Position numbers and translations under genes: made by a program. A stretch of 64,000 bases of DNA, from positions 166,855-230,854 of the forward strand of contig NZ_LAHP01000003.1 in NCBI RefSeq assembly GCF_000987765.1, in the 5' to 3' direction. The notes under the pieces were generated by a model. That model saw only the letters and a program-made list of their open reading frames with translations, had not been told where the DNA came from and searched no databases. How positions within the stretch are numbered: position 1 is the stretch's first letter; each line of letters begins with the position of its first letter. Shown in pieces: positions 27,681 to 38,220 of the stretch. The stretch is from Arsukibacterium sp. MJ3. Lineage in GTDB: Bacteria > Pseudomonadota > Gammaproteobacteria > Enterobacterales > Alteromonadaceae.

Positions 27681-28202
27681 TTATTTCGCTTTGCCAACCT
27701 GTGCCGCGACGGCGTCAGAGATATCGAACTCTGGCTTGGCATAAACGGCAGCGCCGGCGTTTAATACCACATCAAATTTTTCACGATCAGCAACCACATC
27801 AATAGCCGTTTTAATCATAGCTAAAATTTTATTGCGCTCTTCGTTCTGACGGGCACGAATTTGCTCATCAAGTGGCCTGGCGGTTGCTTCGTATTGCTCA
27901 CGTTGCTGCTGCACCTTATCAGTCAACTCTTGTTTCTGCTTTTCGCTCATGGTCGGGCCATCGCGACGCAGTTTTTCAATATTAAAACCAATATCTTTTT
28001 CTAACTGGCCAATTTCAGCAATTTTAGCGGCAAATTCAGTACGAATATTTTCCTGAATAGTGGCCGACTGCGGAATTTGTGCCGCCACTGCCTGCACATC
28101 AACAAAGGCAATTTTCATTTCTTTTGCAGCCACATTGCCAGCCATAAACAAAGCGGCTACTAATACTAACGCGGTTTTCTTTACTGTATTGTTAAACATC
28201 AT
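27681..28202 (-). CDS. skp: Periplasmic chaperone Skp (OmpH family)
   Basis: A 173-residue periplasmic chaperone that holds unfolded outer-membrane proteins on their way to the BAM complex. A signal peptide ends at GNVAA, the head strand begins MKIAFVDVQAV, and a long charged coiled-coil (about residues 60-130, QLEKDIGFNIEKLRRDG...) forms the tentacles. ATG 28202 or 28199 both follow AGGGAAA; the longer frame to 28292 would overlap bamA and lacks a signal peptide at its start. Placed between bamA and lpxD as in most gammaproteobacteria. Confidence 0.92.
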   Translation of the reverse strand: MMFNNTVKKTALVLVAALFMAGNVAAKEMKIAFVDVQAVAAQIPQSATIQENIRTEFAAKIAEIGQLEKDIGFNIEKLRRDGPTMSEKQKQELTDKVQQQREQYEATARPLDEQIRARQNEERNKILAMIKTAIDVVADREKFDVVLNAGAAVYAKPEFDISDAVAAQVGKAK

Positions 28203-28218
28203 TTTCCCTATACCTTTA

Positions 28219-30723
28219 TTAAAAAGTTGTTCCAATATTAAAACTAAAGTTTTCCTGCCTGTCACCCTCTTGTTTCTTGATGATCTTGGCAAGGCTGAAC
28301 GTTAGTGGGCCCATTGGTGAAATCCATTGTAACGATACACCAGCTGACGCCCGAATTAAACTGGGGTCTGCATAATCAATTAAAAAGGGTTGAGAATTTT
28401 GCCCCCCAAAATTAGCTGTCCTGTTTTGTAGCAAAGTAGCATAGCGATTTATATCAAATTCAGTATCCCAAACATTACCGGCGTCAACAAAGAAACTGGT
28501 GCGAACTGAATTACGATAATCTTCACCTAAAAATGGTGTCGGCGTAATCAACTCAAGCGTTAATACGCCCATGGCATTGCCACCAATAGAACGGGGCGAC
28601 ACACTATAACTATCACTGCTTGGATCAGCTGGAAAGTTCTGCGAACCATTTATCGGATCTGGTAATCCAGGCACTACCGATGCCTGCCGGAAGATAGCGT
28701 GTGGCCCAATAATGCGGTTTTCAAAGCCGCGTAAATTAGAGCCTCCCGCATAAAAGTTTTCTGTAAACGGTAAGGTATAATCATAGCCATCTTTGTCGCC
28801 ATAACCATTACCAAAACCTAACTCTAATTTGCTGCGAAACGACCAACTGTGATCGTTACTCAGCGGAATGTAGTTTTGCGCTTCTAACTGAACTTTATAA
28901 TACTGCAAATCAGAGTTAGGCGTGGTGGCTTTAAATACCAGATTTAGCATCCGGCCCGCCGTTGGAAATAAACCCCGGTTCAGTGTGCTGTGAGTCCAAC
29001 CCGTGCTTAATTCATAGCTAGTAAAATCGAAACCGCCATCCGGGTTCTCAGCATCTAGCAAAACGGCCCTAAAATGCCGTAATTGATCATAATTATCACG
29101 TATGTTAATTTTATTAACAATGTAGTTTGCGCCAAAATTTAAGCGGTTAAATTCGTTTACCGGATAACCAACATTAGCACCAAAGCCATAACGCTGCTGC
29201 TTGTATGCTTCAAGGTTAGATGACGCACTACTGTAATCGATATCAGAATAAAATACCTGACCACCCAAACTGACACCATCAAGGGTAAAATACGGGTCGG
29301 TATAACTAACATTAATGCTTTTCTGATACTTATTGGTACTTAAACTGATACCCGCACTGTTACCCGTACCAAAGAAGTTAGCTTGCTGTACGCCTACTTC
29401 AAATGACAAGCCCTGGTAGCTACCATAGGAAATACCGGCGTTAAAGCTGCCTGATGGCTGCTCTTTTATGTCAAAGAGCACATCGACTAAGTCATCACTG
29501 CCAACAACCGGGCTGGTTTCAAAAGTAATTTTTTCAATATAAGGTAGGCGCTGCACCCGGTTTTTCGACAATTCCAGGTAGTCATTTGATAACCAGGCAC
29601 CTTCCATCTGCCGCAATTCACGTCGGATAACTTCGTCACGGGTATTACTGTTACCCTTAACCTCAATTCGCCGCACGTAAACCCGTTTGCCCGGATCAAC
29701 ACTGATGGTTAAATCCACTTCTTTGGTTTCTTCATCAATTTTCGGAATAGTGCGAATTTTAGAGTTTGCATAACCAAAGCGCGCCAATAATTTAGCAATA
29801 CTTTCTTCGGTAAAAGTAACCAGTGCACCATTGTACAACTGGCCACCCTTTAACGGTAAAATAGCCTGAATAACGGCATCCTGACCAATCAAATCACCGA
29901 CAAAATCGACATTGCGAATATTGTATTGCTCGCCTTCGGTTACATTAAGCGTTACATAAACTGCTGTTTTATCAGGGCTAACCGACACTTGTGACGAATC
30001 AATAGTAAAGCGCAGATAACCGCGATCCAAGTAATAGCTGTTGATGGTTTCAAAATCACCTTGCAGCGTTTGCTTTTGATAACGGTCAGACGACAAAAAA
30101 CGCCACCAAGGTAAATCTTGTTTAGACTCTATTTGCTTTAATAACTCGTCGTTAGTAAAAACGGTATTACCAACAATATTAATTTGACGCACTGAGGCGG
30201 CATCGCCCTCGTCAAATTCCAGTTTTAAATTAACCCGGTTACGCGGCAAATACGTGACTATGGCTTCAACCTTAGCCTGATACTTACCGACACCATGATA
30301 AAACTCGGTTAAACCGCTTTCGATACTTTTCAAAATTGTTTTATCTAACGGTTCACCAACCTGCACCCGATTGCCTTCAAGGCTCTCGTTCAGTTGCTCT
30401 TCTTTTATATCTTTATTACCGTCAAACTCAATTTTGCTTATTGTTGGCCGTTCTTTTAGACGATAAATAACCGTGTTACCGTCACGAAACACTTTAATAT
30501 CGTCAAAATGGCCAGCACTGTATAAGGTTTTAATACTGCGCGATAAACTGTATTCAGTAACAGCATCACCAATAGTAAATGGCAGGTTATTCAAGGCAGC
30601 GCCAAGCGCCACGCGCTGCAGGCCTTCAACCTGAATGTCCTGAACGGTAAATGATTCTTCAGCGAGCACCGAGCTACTGCCTGAGGCTAGTAACATCGCA
30701 GCTACTAATCGTTTAATTGTCAT
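28219..30723 (-). CDS. bamA: Outer-membrane protein assembly factor BamA
   Basis: An 834-residue Omp85 protein, the core of the BAM machine that inserts beta-barrels into the outer membrane. A signal peptide ends at SSVLA and five POTRA repeats run from about 24 to 425 (first FTVQDIQVEGLQRV, last VYVRRIEVKGNSNTRD). The 16-strand barrel includes the L6 motif LRGF (in GGSNLRGFENR) and ends in a C-terminal Phe (FNIGTTF). An extra loop with PDPINGSQNFPADP lies after L6. It is between rseP and skp, the classic order. Confidence 0.97.
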   Translation of the reverse strand: MTIKRLVAAMLLASGSSSVLAEESFTVQDIQVEGLQRVALGAALNNLPFTIGDAVTEYSLSRSIKTLYSAGHFDDIKVFRDGNTVIYRLKERPTISKIEFDGNKDIKEEQLNESLEGNRVQVGEPLDKTILKSIESGLTEFYHGVGKYQAKVEAIVTYLPRNRVNLKLEFDEGDAASVRQINIVGNTVFTNDELLKQIESKQDLPWWRFLSSDRYQKQTLQGDFETINSYYLDRGYLRFTIDSSQVSVSPDKTAVYVTLNVTEGEQYNIRNVDFVGDLIGQDAVIQAILPLKGGQLYNGALVTFTEESIAKLLARFGYANSKIRTIPKIDEETKEVDLTISVDPGKRVYVRRIEVKGNSNTRDEVIRRELRQMEGAWLSNDYLELSKNRVQRLPYIEKITFETSPVVGSDDLVDVLFDIKEQPSGSFNAGISYGSYQGLSFEVGVQQANFFGTGNSAGISLSTNKYQKSINVSYTDPYFTLDGVSLGGQVFYSDIDYSSASSNLEAYKQQRYGFGANVGYPVNEFNRLNFGANYIVNKINIRDNYDQLRHFRAVLLDAENPDGGFDFTSYELSTGWTHSTLNRGLFPTAGRMLNLVFKATTPNSDLQYYKVQLEAQNYIPLSNDHSWSFRSKLELGFGNGYGDKDGYDYTLPFTENFYAGGSNLRGFENRIIGPHAIFRQASVVPGLPDPINGSQNFPADPSSDSYSVSPRSIGGNAMGVLTLELITPTPFLGEDYRNSVRTSFFVDAGNVWDTEFDINRYATLLQNRTANFGGQNSQPFLIDYADPSLIRASAGVSLQWISPMGPLTFSLAKIIKKQEGDRQENFSFNIGTTF

Positions 30724-30749
30724 TATTTGAACTACTTATGATTAGTTTA

Positions 30750-32105
30750 TTACAAACGAGAAATATCGTTGAGCAGCGCAATTCCCATTAACATCAGCAG
30801 GACTAAAGCTCCAAAGCGAAAACCTATTTCCTGCGCCTTTTCAGAGACAGGTTTACCGCGGATTAGTTCCACCACAAGATACATTAAATGGCCACCATCC
30901 AGAATAGGCAGTGGCAATAAATTAATTACCGCCAGATTGACACTGATCAACGCTAAAAACGCCAAAAAGGCAATCAACCCCATGCTGGCGGTATCACCCG
31001 CTCCCTGGGCAATGGAGATAGGCCCACTTAAATGCTTTACCGACACATCACCCGTCAGCAGTTTTCCCACCATCGCAAAGCTCAAGCGCGTTAACTGCCA
31101 TGTTTGGCTAACACCTTCACCAACCGCACCTATAACACCAAAACGCTGAGTATATCTTACTCCCTCAGGCCAAGGGGTTACCACCGGTTGTATGCCCAGC
31201 ATTCCCTGGCTGAAACCATCGTCACGTGTGAATAACGTTGGCGTAGCAGTTAACTGCATGCGCTGACCTGCCCGCTCTATTTCTAACAGCAGGCTTTGCT
31301 CAGCATGTTGCTGAATAAGCCGCTCCAGGGTTGGCCAGTCGTTAATAAGCTCATCATCAATTCGGATAATACTATCCCCTGGCTGCAAGCCAGCACGCGC
31401 CGCAGCAGACTCTGGCACCACTAAGGCCAATGTAGTCGTGGCTTTAGGCAACAACAGTTCTATGCCCAGACTGGCAAATACCGATTGCTGCTCTGGGTCA
31501 AACTGCCAGTTTTCCAGGTTAAGTTGTACTTCCCGCTTTTGGCCAGAATCAAGCGACTGTAAGCCCAGCGTGACCTGGCTTCGCCCTAACTGTTCAACCA
31601 ACAATAAATTAGTTGTGCGTAAATCTCTGGCAGTATGCTTATTAACACTAATAATTTGCTCATTACCTTGGATACCGGCCTTGGCAACTATAGACTGTGG
31701 TTGCACTGCTGCAATAACCGGCTTAACTTCCTGCACACCAATTAAATACATTAACCACAAAATAAAAATGGCAAAAATAAAATTAGCAGCCGGACCAGCA
31801 GCAATAATAGCCATGCGCTGCCATACTGTTTTGTGGTTGAACGCCTGATCGGCATACTGCGGCAGCACCGGGTCAATGCGCTCATCCAGCATCCGCACAT
31901 AGCCACCAAGCGGTATAGCCGCAATAACATATTCAGTGCCCTGGCGGTCACGCCAGCTAAACAGGGCCTTGCCAAAACCAATAGAAAACCGTTTTACCAT
32001 TACCCCGTTTTTACGTGCTACCCAGAAATGACCAAATTCATGTACGGTAACCAATAAACCCAAGGCAATAATAAAAGCAAAGGCATTCCAAAAAAATACC
32101 GACAT
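30750..32105 (-). CDS. rseP: Site-2 protease RseP
   Basis: A 451-residue intramembrane zinc metalloprotease that cuts anti-sigma factor RseA after DegS and thus releases sigma-E during envelope stress. The zinc motif VHEFGHF (HExxH) is in the first transmembrane helix. Two periplasmic PDZ domains lie at about 115-290 (VPESAAARAGLQPGDSIIRI in the second), and the second active-site motif is NLLPLPILDGGHL. The ATG shares one base with the dxr stop (TAATG), so translation is coupled. The sequence appears complete. Confidence 0.97.
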   Translation of the reverse strand: MSVFFWNAFAFIIALGLLVTVHEFGHFWVARKNGVMVKRFSIGFGKALFSWRDRQGTEYVIAAIPLGGYVRMLDERIDPVLPQYADQAFNHKTVWQRMAIIAAGPAANFIFAIFILWLMYLIGVQEVKPVIAAVQPQSIVAKAGIQGNEQIISVNKHTARDLRTTNLLLVEQLGRSQVTLGLQSLDSGQKREVQLNLENWQFDPEQQSVFASLGIELLLPKATTTLALVVPESAAARAGLQPGDSIIRIDDELINDWPTLERLIQQHAEQSLLLEIERAGQRMQLTATPTLFTRDDGFSQGMLGIQPVVTPWPEGVRYTQRFGVIGAVGEGVSQTWQLTRLSFAMVGKLLTGDVSVKHLSGPISIAQGAGDTASMGLIAFLAFLALISVNLAVINLLPLPILDGGHLMYLVVELIRGKPVSEKAQEIGFRFGALVLLMLMGIALLNDISRL

Positions 32106-33301
32106 TATTTTAAGGTCCTTACCAACTGCTGCGCATAAGCGCGGGCTTCCAAATCGAGCGCTACTATATCATCCAGCGAGCGGGCAGCATAGTTATGGAA
32201 ATGCTCCAGACACGTTTCATTAAGACGACGAATGTCGGTAAAACGGATTTGTTCACTGATAAAAGCCGCTACAGCCACTTCGTTAGCCGCATTTAGCGCT
32301 GTAGTAGCCCCTTGACCAGCGGAGCACGCCGCCATCGCCAGATACAAATTGGGATAGCGTGCAGGCTCGGGTTCAGCAAAACTGAAATTGGTTAACTGGC
32401 TAAATTTAAGCGGTGCAACCGGGCTGCTAATGCGTTTTGGAAAAGCCAGTGCATGGGCAATGGGTGTCCGCATGTCGGGCTGACCTAACTGGGCCAGCAC
32501 CGAACCGTCGGTATATTGCACCATAGAGTGAATAATACTTTGCGGATGTATCACCACCTCAATATCAGCAGGAGCGCAATTAAACAGCCAGCGCGCTTCA
32601 ATAAATTCTAAGCCTTTATTCATCATGGTCGCACTGTCAACCGAGATTTTCTGGCCCATGGTCCAGTTCGGGTGGGCGATAGCTTCGGCAACGGTTACGG
32701 TGGCTAAACTGGCAATAGGTCGATTAAGAAAAGGCCCGCCACTGCCGGTTAGCAACAGTTTAGCAATACCCATTTCTGCCAGAGCAGGCTGTTGGCCCTG
32801 AGCCTGTTGAAATGCCGAGGGCAGGCATTGGAATATAGCGTTGTGCTCACTGTCAACTGGCAACAACGTAGTACCGTGGTGTTGCACTTTAGCCATAAAA
32901 AGCTCGCCTGACATGACTAACGCTTCTTTATTTGCCAGTAATACGGTTTTACCTTGTTCAACCGCAGCCAAGGTAGGCAACAGCCCGGCTGCACCGACAA
33001 TAGCGGCCATAACAATATCAGCCTCGGGATGACCTGCCAGCGCGATCAGCGCCTCTGGTCCTGCCAGCACCTCGGTTTTACTGCCTTGCAGCTGCAGCTC
33101 TGTTTTTAGCGTTACCGCAGCCAATGGACACAACATGGCAGCAAAGCGCGGTTTAAATGCCAGGCACTGTGCTAATAATTTACTGGTTTGAGTAGAGGCC
33201 GTTAGTGCCAGCACCTGAAATTGCTCTGGATGCATAGCCAAAACCGACAAGGTGCTGCAACCAATCGACCCCGTTGCGCCAAGGATAACCACCTGACGCA
33301 T
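32105..33301 (-). CDS. ispC: 1-deoxy-D-xylulose 5-phosphate reductoisomerase
   Basis: A 398-residue NADPH enzyme (also dxr) that makes 2-C-methyl-D-erythritol 4-phosphate in the non-mevalonate isoprenoid pathway. The nucleotide-binding motif is VILGATGSIGCSTL. LLANKEALVMSGELF and PVDSEHNAIFQCL hold metal and substrate residues, and the GSGGPF and MGQKISVDSATMMNKGLE segments follow. It is coupled to cdsA and rseP by one-base stop/start overlaps. Isoprenoid precursors from this enzyme feed the neighbouring UppS. Confidence 0.98.
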   Translation of the reverse strand: MRQVVILGATGSIGCSTLSVLAMHPEQFQVLALTASTQTSKLLAQCLAFKPRFAAMLCPLAAVTLKTELQLQGSKTEVLAGPEALIALAGHPEADIVMAAIVGAAGLLPTLAAVEQGKTVLLANKEALVMSGELFMAKVQHHGTTLLPVDSEHNAIFQCLPSAFQQAQGQQPALAEMGIAKLLLTGSGGPFLNRPIASLATVTVAEAIAHPNWTMGQKISVDSATMMNKGLEFIEARWLFNCAPADIEVVIHPQSIIHSMVQYTDGSVLAQLGQPDMRTPIAHALAFPKRISSPVAPLKFSQLTNFSFAEPEPARYPNLYLAMAACSAGQGATTALNAANEVAVAAFISEQIRFTDIRRLNETCLEHFHNYAARSLDDIVALDLEARAYAQQLVRTLK

Positions 33302-34161
33302 CAGTTAAAACCACCGAATAGTGCCAGTAGCAATGCATAAAGCGGCGCGGTAGCGGTCAGGCTATCAATCCTATCTAAAATACCACCATGGCCAGGTAAA
33401 AAAGCACCACTGTCTTTCTTACCGGCAGCGCGCTTAAACATACTCTCGGTTAAATCACCAAACACTGATAAACCGCTTAATACTATTGCGGCTAGATACC
33501 AAAAAGCGATGTCTGCCGGCCAACTTAAGCCATAACCAACAACACTAACCAGCAGCAGCACCAATAACAACCCACCCAACATGCCTTCCAGTGTTTTCCC
33601 CGGGCTCACTTGTGGCAGCAACTTTCGTTTACCAAAAGGTTTACCAACAATATAGCCACCAATGTCAGCGGCCCACACCAGGCCAAGTAAGCCAAAGAGT
33701 AGCCAGGCACCGGTAAACTCTGCTTCGGGGTAGTCTAAGCCTCGTACAAAAACAATGGCGCTCCAGGCGGGCAGTAGTGTTAACCAGCCCATTAATGCTT
33801 TAAGCCAATCACGGCCAACCCAAAAGTACTGGCTCTGCGGGTAAGTAAGTACCAACACCACCGCAACTAGCCACCATATTACCCCGGCCAGCACCATAGC
33901 TAGCGTTAAGGTGTCAGCAAAAAGATATTGCAAAGCAATAGGTTGTAAGAAGTACAACATAAGCAGCAATAGCCCGGTTAATAAGGTATAGACCGCGCGG
34001 CTACGCCGGTTAGCCAAGCCACAGAAGCCACTCCACTCCCAGGCACCTAGCAAAAAAACCACTGACACAAACAACGCAAAACTGCTAAGCGGCAAATAAA
34101 ACACCGCCAGCAAAGCCAGAGGTGCCAAAAATAAAGCGGTAAGTAGTCGTTGTTTAAACAA
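33301..34161 (-). CDS. cdsA: Phosphatidate cytidylyltransferase
   Basis: A 286-residue integral membrane enzyme making CDP-diacylglycerol, the precursor of all major phospholipids. About eight hydrophobic helices are visible. The C-terminal signature is SVFGDLTESMFKRAAGKKDSGAFLPGHGGILDRIDSL, the CDS family site for metal and substrate. KPFGKRKLLPQVSPGKTLEG precedes it. It starts five bases after uppS and its stop overlaps the dxr start by one base. Confidence 0.97.
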   Translation of the reverse strand: MFKQRLLTALFLAPLALLAVFYLPLSSFALFVSVVFLLGAWEWSGFCGLANRRSRAVYTLLTGLLLLMLYFLQPIALQYLFADTLTLAMVLAGVIWWLVAVVLVLTYPQSQYFWVGRDWLKALMGWLTLLPAWSAIVFVRGLDYPEAEFTGAWLLFGLLGLVWAADIGGYIVGKPFGKRKLLPQVSPGKTLEGMLGGLLLVLLLVSVVGYGLSWPADIAFWYLAAIVLSGLSVFGDLTESMFKRAAGKKDSGAFLPGHGGILDRIDSLTATAPLYALLLALFGGFN

Positions 34162-34166
34162 TCTTG

Positions 34167-34928
34167 TTATCCTTTGTTATGCAGCAGCGCCTGAATTTGT
34201 TCGCCGGTACAGCCAAAGCGACGCTCCCGGTTGACAAAAGCAGCAATAGCATCAGCGAAGACACTCTTATCAAAGTCAGGCCACAGGGTTTCGGTAAACC
34301 ACAGCTCAGCGTACGCTGCCTGCCATAATAAAAAGTTGCTGATGCGCAAATCACCACCCGTGCGAATAAGCAAATCCAGATCTGGTTGCCCGTGTAACTG
34401 CATGCATTCACTCAGCAGTTGCTCAGATATCGCCTCAGGCACCAATTCACCAACCTGAACTTTAGCGGCCAGCTGGCGCATAGCATTAACTATGTCCCAG
34501 CGACCACCATAATTTGCTGCAATATTTAATGTCATAGCGGTATTGTCAGCCGTTAACGTCTCGGCCGCAGTAATACTGGCCCTTAGTTTTTGATCAAAGG
34601 CAGACAAATCGCCAACTATTTGTAACTTTACATTATGCTTGTGCAAGCTTTTAACTTCTTTTTTTAGCACCAGCATAAAAAGCTGCATTAATGTATCAAC
34701 TTCTGTTTGAGGACGACGCCAGTTTTCACTACTAAAGGCAAATAACGTTAGCGACGGTATGCCTAATTGTCGGCAAAAACTGACGGCACGGCGCACCGCT
34801 TCAGCCCCTTTTTTGTGTCCCCACACTCTAGGTTTTCCCTGGCGTTGTGCCCAACGCCCATTGCCATCCATAATAATAGCGACATGGCGCGGTAACGTCT
34901 GCTGCCCGATCTGCGACTCTGCAGTCAT
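34167..34928 (-). CDS. uppS: Undecaprenyl diphosphate synthase
   Basis: A 253-residue cis-prenyltransferase that makes the C55 lipid carrier for peptidoglycan and O-antigen. The diphosphate-binding start is HVAIIMDGNGRWAQRQGKPR (catalytic Asp in MDGNGRW), followed by GHKKGAEAVRR, FSSENWRRP and the C-terminal RTGGDLRISNFLLWQAAYAELWFT. It is the first gene of the uppS-cdsA-dxr-rseP-bamA-skp-lpxD-fabZ-lpxA run, after the frr terminator. Confidence 0.98.
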   Translation of the reverse strand: MTAESQIGQQTLPRHVAIIMDGNGRWAQRQGKPRVWGHKKGAEAVRRAVSFCRQLGIPSLTLFAFSSENWRRPQTEVDTLMQLFMLVLKKEVKSLHKHNVKLQIVGDLSAFDQKLRASITAAETLTADNTAMTLNIAANYGGRWDIVNAMRQLAAKVQVGELVPEAISEQLLSECMQLHGQPDLDLLIRTGGDLRISNFLLWQAAYAELWFTETLWPDFDKSVFADAIAAFVNRERRFGCTGEQIQALLHNKG

Positions 34929-35004
34929 AGAATAAGACCTGTCCTTTTGTAATGCATAACTACTGCGTTATAGTGCCCGCACCGATAGGCAGCTTGCACC
35001 ATAA

Positions 35005-35039
35005 TAAAAAGCGCCGCAGAGCTTAGCCACCACGGCGCT
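35005..35039 (-). terminator. Likely rho-independent terminator after frr
   Basis: AGCGCCG (35010-35016) / CGGCGCT (35033-35039) with a 16-base loop; on the minus strand the stem runs into TTTTTA. It separates pyrH-frr from the uppS run. Confidence 0.65.
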
Positions 35040-35063
35040 ATTCTGGTTAAAGGGATGACGGCG

Positions 35064-35621
35064 TTACACCTCCATCAGTTCCTTTTCTTTGTCAGCCAAT
35101 ACTTCGTCAATTTTCTTAACATAAATATCAGTAATTTTCTGTACTTCATCAGCGGCGCGACGTTCATCATCTTCGCTGATGTTTTTGTCTTTTAACAGCG
35201 CTTTTAATTCGGCGTTTGCATCACGACGAATATTACGCACGGCGACCCGGCCGCCTTCGGCTTCGGCCCGCACGACTTTAACTAGGTCACGCCGACGTTC
35301 TTCTGTCAGTGAGGGTAAGGGTACGCGAATACTAGTTCCGGCAGACATAGGGTTTAAGCCTAAGTCAGAGGCCATAATGGCTTTTTCTACTGCTTGTACC
35401 AGGCTTTTATCAAAGACACTTATACTAAGGGTGCGGGCATCATCAATAGAGACGTTAGCCACCTGACGCAATGGTGTATCGGTGCCGTAGTATGAAACCT
35501 GAATACCATCCAGCAAGCTCGGATGAGCACGGCCGGTGCGCACTTTGTTAAGTTGCGATTTAAGCGCATCTACGCTTTTTTCCATTCTTACTTTACTGTC
35601 TTTAATCATGTCGTTTATCAC
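35064..35621 (-). CDS. frr: Ribosome recycling factor
   Basis: A 185-residue protein, same length as in E. coli, that with EF-G splits post-termination ribosomes. The three-helix bundle has [28 protein letters not shown] and [31 protein letters not shown], and a C-terminal helix rich in Lys and Glu. It follows pyrH by 49 bases and is probably cotranscribed. A terminator hairpin follows. Confidence 0.98.
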   Translation of the reverse strand: MINDMIKDSKVRMEKSVDALKSQLNKVRTGRAHPSLLDGIQVSYYGTDTPLRQVANVSIDDARTLSISVFDKSLVQAVEKAIMASDLGLNPMSAGTSIRVPLPSLTEERRRDLVKVVRAEAEGGRVAVRNIRRDANAELKALLKDKNISEDDERRAADEVQKITDIYVKKIDEVLADKEKELMEV

Positions 35622-35670
35622 GATCGTTATCCTTATATGTCATATAGCCGCAGCCAAGATGGCAGCTAGT

Positions 35671-36411
35671 TTACTGTAAATTTTCCGCATGGTCGATGAT
35701 TGTGCCTTCCTGCTCACCCATAACCACTCGCTTTAATGCACCCGGCTTATTCATATTAAATACCCGGATCTGTAAATTGTGGTCCCGCGCCAGCGTAAAA
35801 GCAGCTAAATCCATCACTTTTAATTCTTTGTCCAGTACTTCAGCATAGGTTAATTGAGCATAAAGCGTGGCCTCAGGATCTATCATTGGATCTGCTGAAT
35901 ACACCCCTTCAACTTTAGTGGCCTTTAACACGGCGTCGGCTTCAATTTCAATACCGCGTAAGCAGGCCGCAGAATCGGTAGTAAAAAAGGGGTTACCGGT
36001 ACCGGCAGAGAATATAACCACTCGCCCTGACTTTAAGTAACTAATGGCTTCGGCCCAGCTGTAATTATCGCAAACACCATTTAACGGAATAGCACTCATC
36101 ATCCGGGCATTAACATAGGCACGGTGCAGCGCATCGCGCATGGCTAAACCATTCATTACCGTGGCCAACATGCCCATATGGTCACCCACTACTCGGTTCA
36201 TACCGGCTTTTGCCAGGCCTTCACCACGAAAGATATTGCCGCCACCAATCACGATACCTACCTGCACGCCTAACTCTACCAGCTCTTTAATTTCCTGCGC
36301 CATCCGATCTAATACTTTCGGATCGATGCCAAAGCCTTCATCTCCCATCAGTGCTTCGCCACTCAATTTTAACAAGATGCGTCGGTAGGTTGGTTTTGGA
36401 TTGATACTCAT
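35671..36411 (-). CDS. pyrH: Uridylate kinase
   Basis: A 246-residue UMP kinase of the amino-acid-kinase fold that makes UDP for nucleic acid and sugar-nucleotide synthesis. It is typically hexameric, activated by GTP and inhibited by UTP. Motifs are [46 protein letters not shown] and [21 protein letters not shown]. It sits after the tsf terminator and before frr, the standard gene order. Confidence 0.98.
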   Translation of the reverse strand: MSINPKPTYRRILLKLSGEALMGDEGFGIDPKVLDRMAQEIKELVELGVQVGIVIGGGNIFRGEGLAKAGMNRVVGDHMGMLATVMNGLAMRDALHRAYVNARMMSAIPLNGVCDNYSWAEAISYLKSGRVVIFSAGTGNPFFTTDSAACLRGIEIEADAVLKATKVEGVYSADPMIDPEATLYAQLTYAEVLDKELKVMDLAAFTLARDHNLQIRVFNMNKPGALKRVVMGEQEGTIIDHAENLQ

Positions 36412-36449
36412 GAGTGCCCCTAGTGCTGAAAACGTGCTGGATAAAAGAC

Positions 36450-36479
36450 AAAAAAAAACCGCGACCTGTGGTCGCGGTT
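36450..36479 (-). terminator. Rho-independent terminator of rpsB-tsf
   Basis: AACCGCGACC (36457-36466) / GGTCGCGGTT (36470-36479) with a three-base loop, followed on the minus strand by a run of nine T (36450-36458). Confidence 0.92.
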
Positions 36480-36515
36480 ATTCTAGCGGGTTTTCGCTAT
36501 TTGCTAAAGCGCAAA

Positions 36516-37388
36516 TTACTTTTTCGCCGCAGCGATTTGTGCTGCTACTTCTGCAGCAAAATCTTCTTCTTTCTTTTCAATACCTTCACCCACTTCTAAA
36601 CGGATAAACGATACTGCTTTGGCACCACTTTGCTTTAAGAATTCGCCAGTAGTGATTGACGGATCTTTAACAAAAGGCTGACCGGTTAAGCTTACTTCAC
36701 CCGTAAACTTGGTCATGCGGCCGGCAACCATTTTCTCAGCGATTTCTTTTGGCTTACCGCTATTAATCGCAATATCGATCTGAATTAGCCGCTCACGCTC
36801 TACTTCTTCAGCAGAAACGTCTTCTGGATTAACATAGCTTGGGTTGTTTGCTGCAACATGCATAGCCACGTCTTTTGCTACGTCATCGTTACCGCCTTCC
36901 AGCACGACTAACACGCCAATCCGACCTGAGTGCACGTACTGACCAATTACCGCACCTTCCACTACTGCTGCGCGGCGTACATTGATGTTTTCACCAATTT
37001 TAGCCACCAGCGTAGCGCGAACATCTTCTACCGACGCTCCATTTAAATCAGCGGCTAAAATAGCGTCAGCAGTGAAAAGCTTGTTAGCATGCGCTAAGTC
37101 AGCAACGCTGTTAGCAAACGCCAGAAAGTTGGCATCGCGGGCAACAAAATCTGTTTCGCAGTTAAATTCAACAGCTAAACCGTAGCCGTCAGCAACACGG
37201 GTTATAATTACACCTTCCGCTGCAATACGGCCGGCTTTTTTAGCTGCTTTAGCCAAACCACTTTTACGCATTGCGTCGATGGCCGCTTCAATATCGCCAC
37301 CCGTTTCTTCCAATGTTTTTTTACAATCCATCATGCCAGCGCCAGTGCGCTCGCGAAGTTCTTTTACTAAAGCCGCAGTTACAGCCAT
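36516..37388 (-). CDS. tsf: Elongation factor Ts
   Basis: A 290-residue nucleotide-exchange factor for EF-Tu. The N-terminal UBA-like module is [21 protein letters not shown], followed by the conserved [13 protein letters not shown] loop that contacts EF-Tu and by two core domains. The start at 37388 is preceded by GAGGA. The frame continues upstream to 37448, but those 20 residues are not part of the family. It is downstream of rpsB and followed by a strong terminator. Confidence 0.97.
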   Translation of the reverse strand: MAVTAALVKELRERTGAGMMDCKKTLEETGGDIEAAIDAMRKSGLAKAAKKAGRIAAEGVIITRVADGYGLAVEFNCETDFVARDANFLAFANSVADLAHANKLFTADAILAADLNGASVEDVRATLVAKIGENINVRRAAVVEGAVIGQYVHSGRIGVLVVLEGGNDDVAKDVAMHVAANNPSYVNPEDVSAEEVERERLIQIDIAINSGKPKEIAEKMVAGRMTKFTGEVSLTGQPFVKDPSITTGEFLKQSGAKAVSFIRLEVGEGIEKKEEDFAAEVAAQIAAAKK

Positions 37389-37491
37389 GGGAGCTTCCTC
37401 GTCATAATTCCGGTTAGACAAACAGGGGCAAAAGTGCCCCTGTTGCAAAGGTTTTCTGCAATAAGCCTGACAGGCTTAAATGACAGAAAAA

Positions 37492-38220
37492 TTATTCTGC
37501 TTCAACAAAGCTTTCAGCTTCCGCTTGAACTTCGATGTTTTTGTCACGACCTTCCTGGATAGCCTGACCTACCGCCGCCAGATACAACTGGATGGCACGG
37601 ATAGCGTCGTCGTTACCTGGGATCACATAATCAACACCTTTAGGATCAGAGTTAGTATCAACAATTGATACTACTGGAATACCCAGGTTGTTAGCTTCTT
37701 TGATCGCGATGTGTTCATGGTCAGCGTCGATCACGAACAGTACGTCTGGTAAACCGCCCATGTCCTTGATACCGCCTAAGCTTTTTTCAAGCTTGTCCAT
37801 TTCACGGGTACGATCTAAAGCTTCTTTTTTGGTCAGCTTGTCGAAAGTACCGTCCTGGCTTTGCGATTCCAGGTCTTTTAAGCGTTTGATTGACTGACGA
37901 ACCGTTTTCCAGTTAGTCAGCATGCCACCTAACCAGCGGTGGTTAACGTAGAATTGGTCAACTTTCGCTGCCGCATCTTTGATGGCTTCAGACGCGGCAC
38001 GCTTGGTACCAACGAATAAAATTTTACCTTTCTTGGCTGAAACCTGCTGAATAAACGCTAAAGCGTCATTCATCATCGGTACGGTTTGCTCAAGGTTAAT
38101 GATATGAACTTTATTGCGGGCACCAAAAATGAACGGCTTCATTTTTGGATTCCAATAACGAGTTTGGTGACCGAAGTGCACGCCCGCTTGGAGCATGTCG
38201 CGCATAGAAACTTTTGCCAT
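37492..38220 (-). CDS. rpsB: 30S ribosomal protein S2
   Basis: A 242-residue small-subunit protein, needed for S1 binding. The start [19 protein letters not shown] and the motifs [38 protein letters not shown] and [19 protein letters not shown] are all conserved. ATG 38220 follows CAGGAAAT; an upstream in-frame ATG (38274) lies within the untranslated leader. S2 is known in E. coli to repress its own rpsB-tsf mRNA through this leader. It is cotranscribed with tsf. Confidence 0.98.
   Translation of the reverse strand: MAKVSMRDMLQAGVHFGHQTRYWNPKMKPFIFGARNKVHIINLEQTVPMMNDALAFIQQVSAKKGKILFVGTKRAASEAIKDAAAKVDQFYVNHRWLGGMLTNWKTVRQSIKRLKDLESQSQDGTFDKLTKKEALDRTREMDKLEKSLGGIKDMGGLPDVLFVIDADHEHIAIKEANNLGIPVVSIVDTNSDPKGVDYVIPGNDDAIRAIQLYLAAVGQAIQEGRDKNIEVQAEAESFVEAE

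Noticed and set aside
27677..27742. Longer lpxD start at 27742
   Set aside because: It would overlap skp by about 60 bases and add residues foreign to LpxD; the GTG at 27676 fits the family start.
37462..37478. AAGCCTG-T-CAGGCTT palindrome between rpsB and tsf as a terminator
   Set aside because: No T-run follows, and the two genes are normally cotranscribed; it may only be a processing or attenuation structure.
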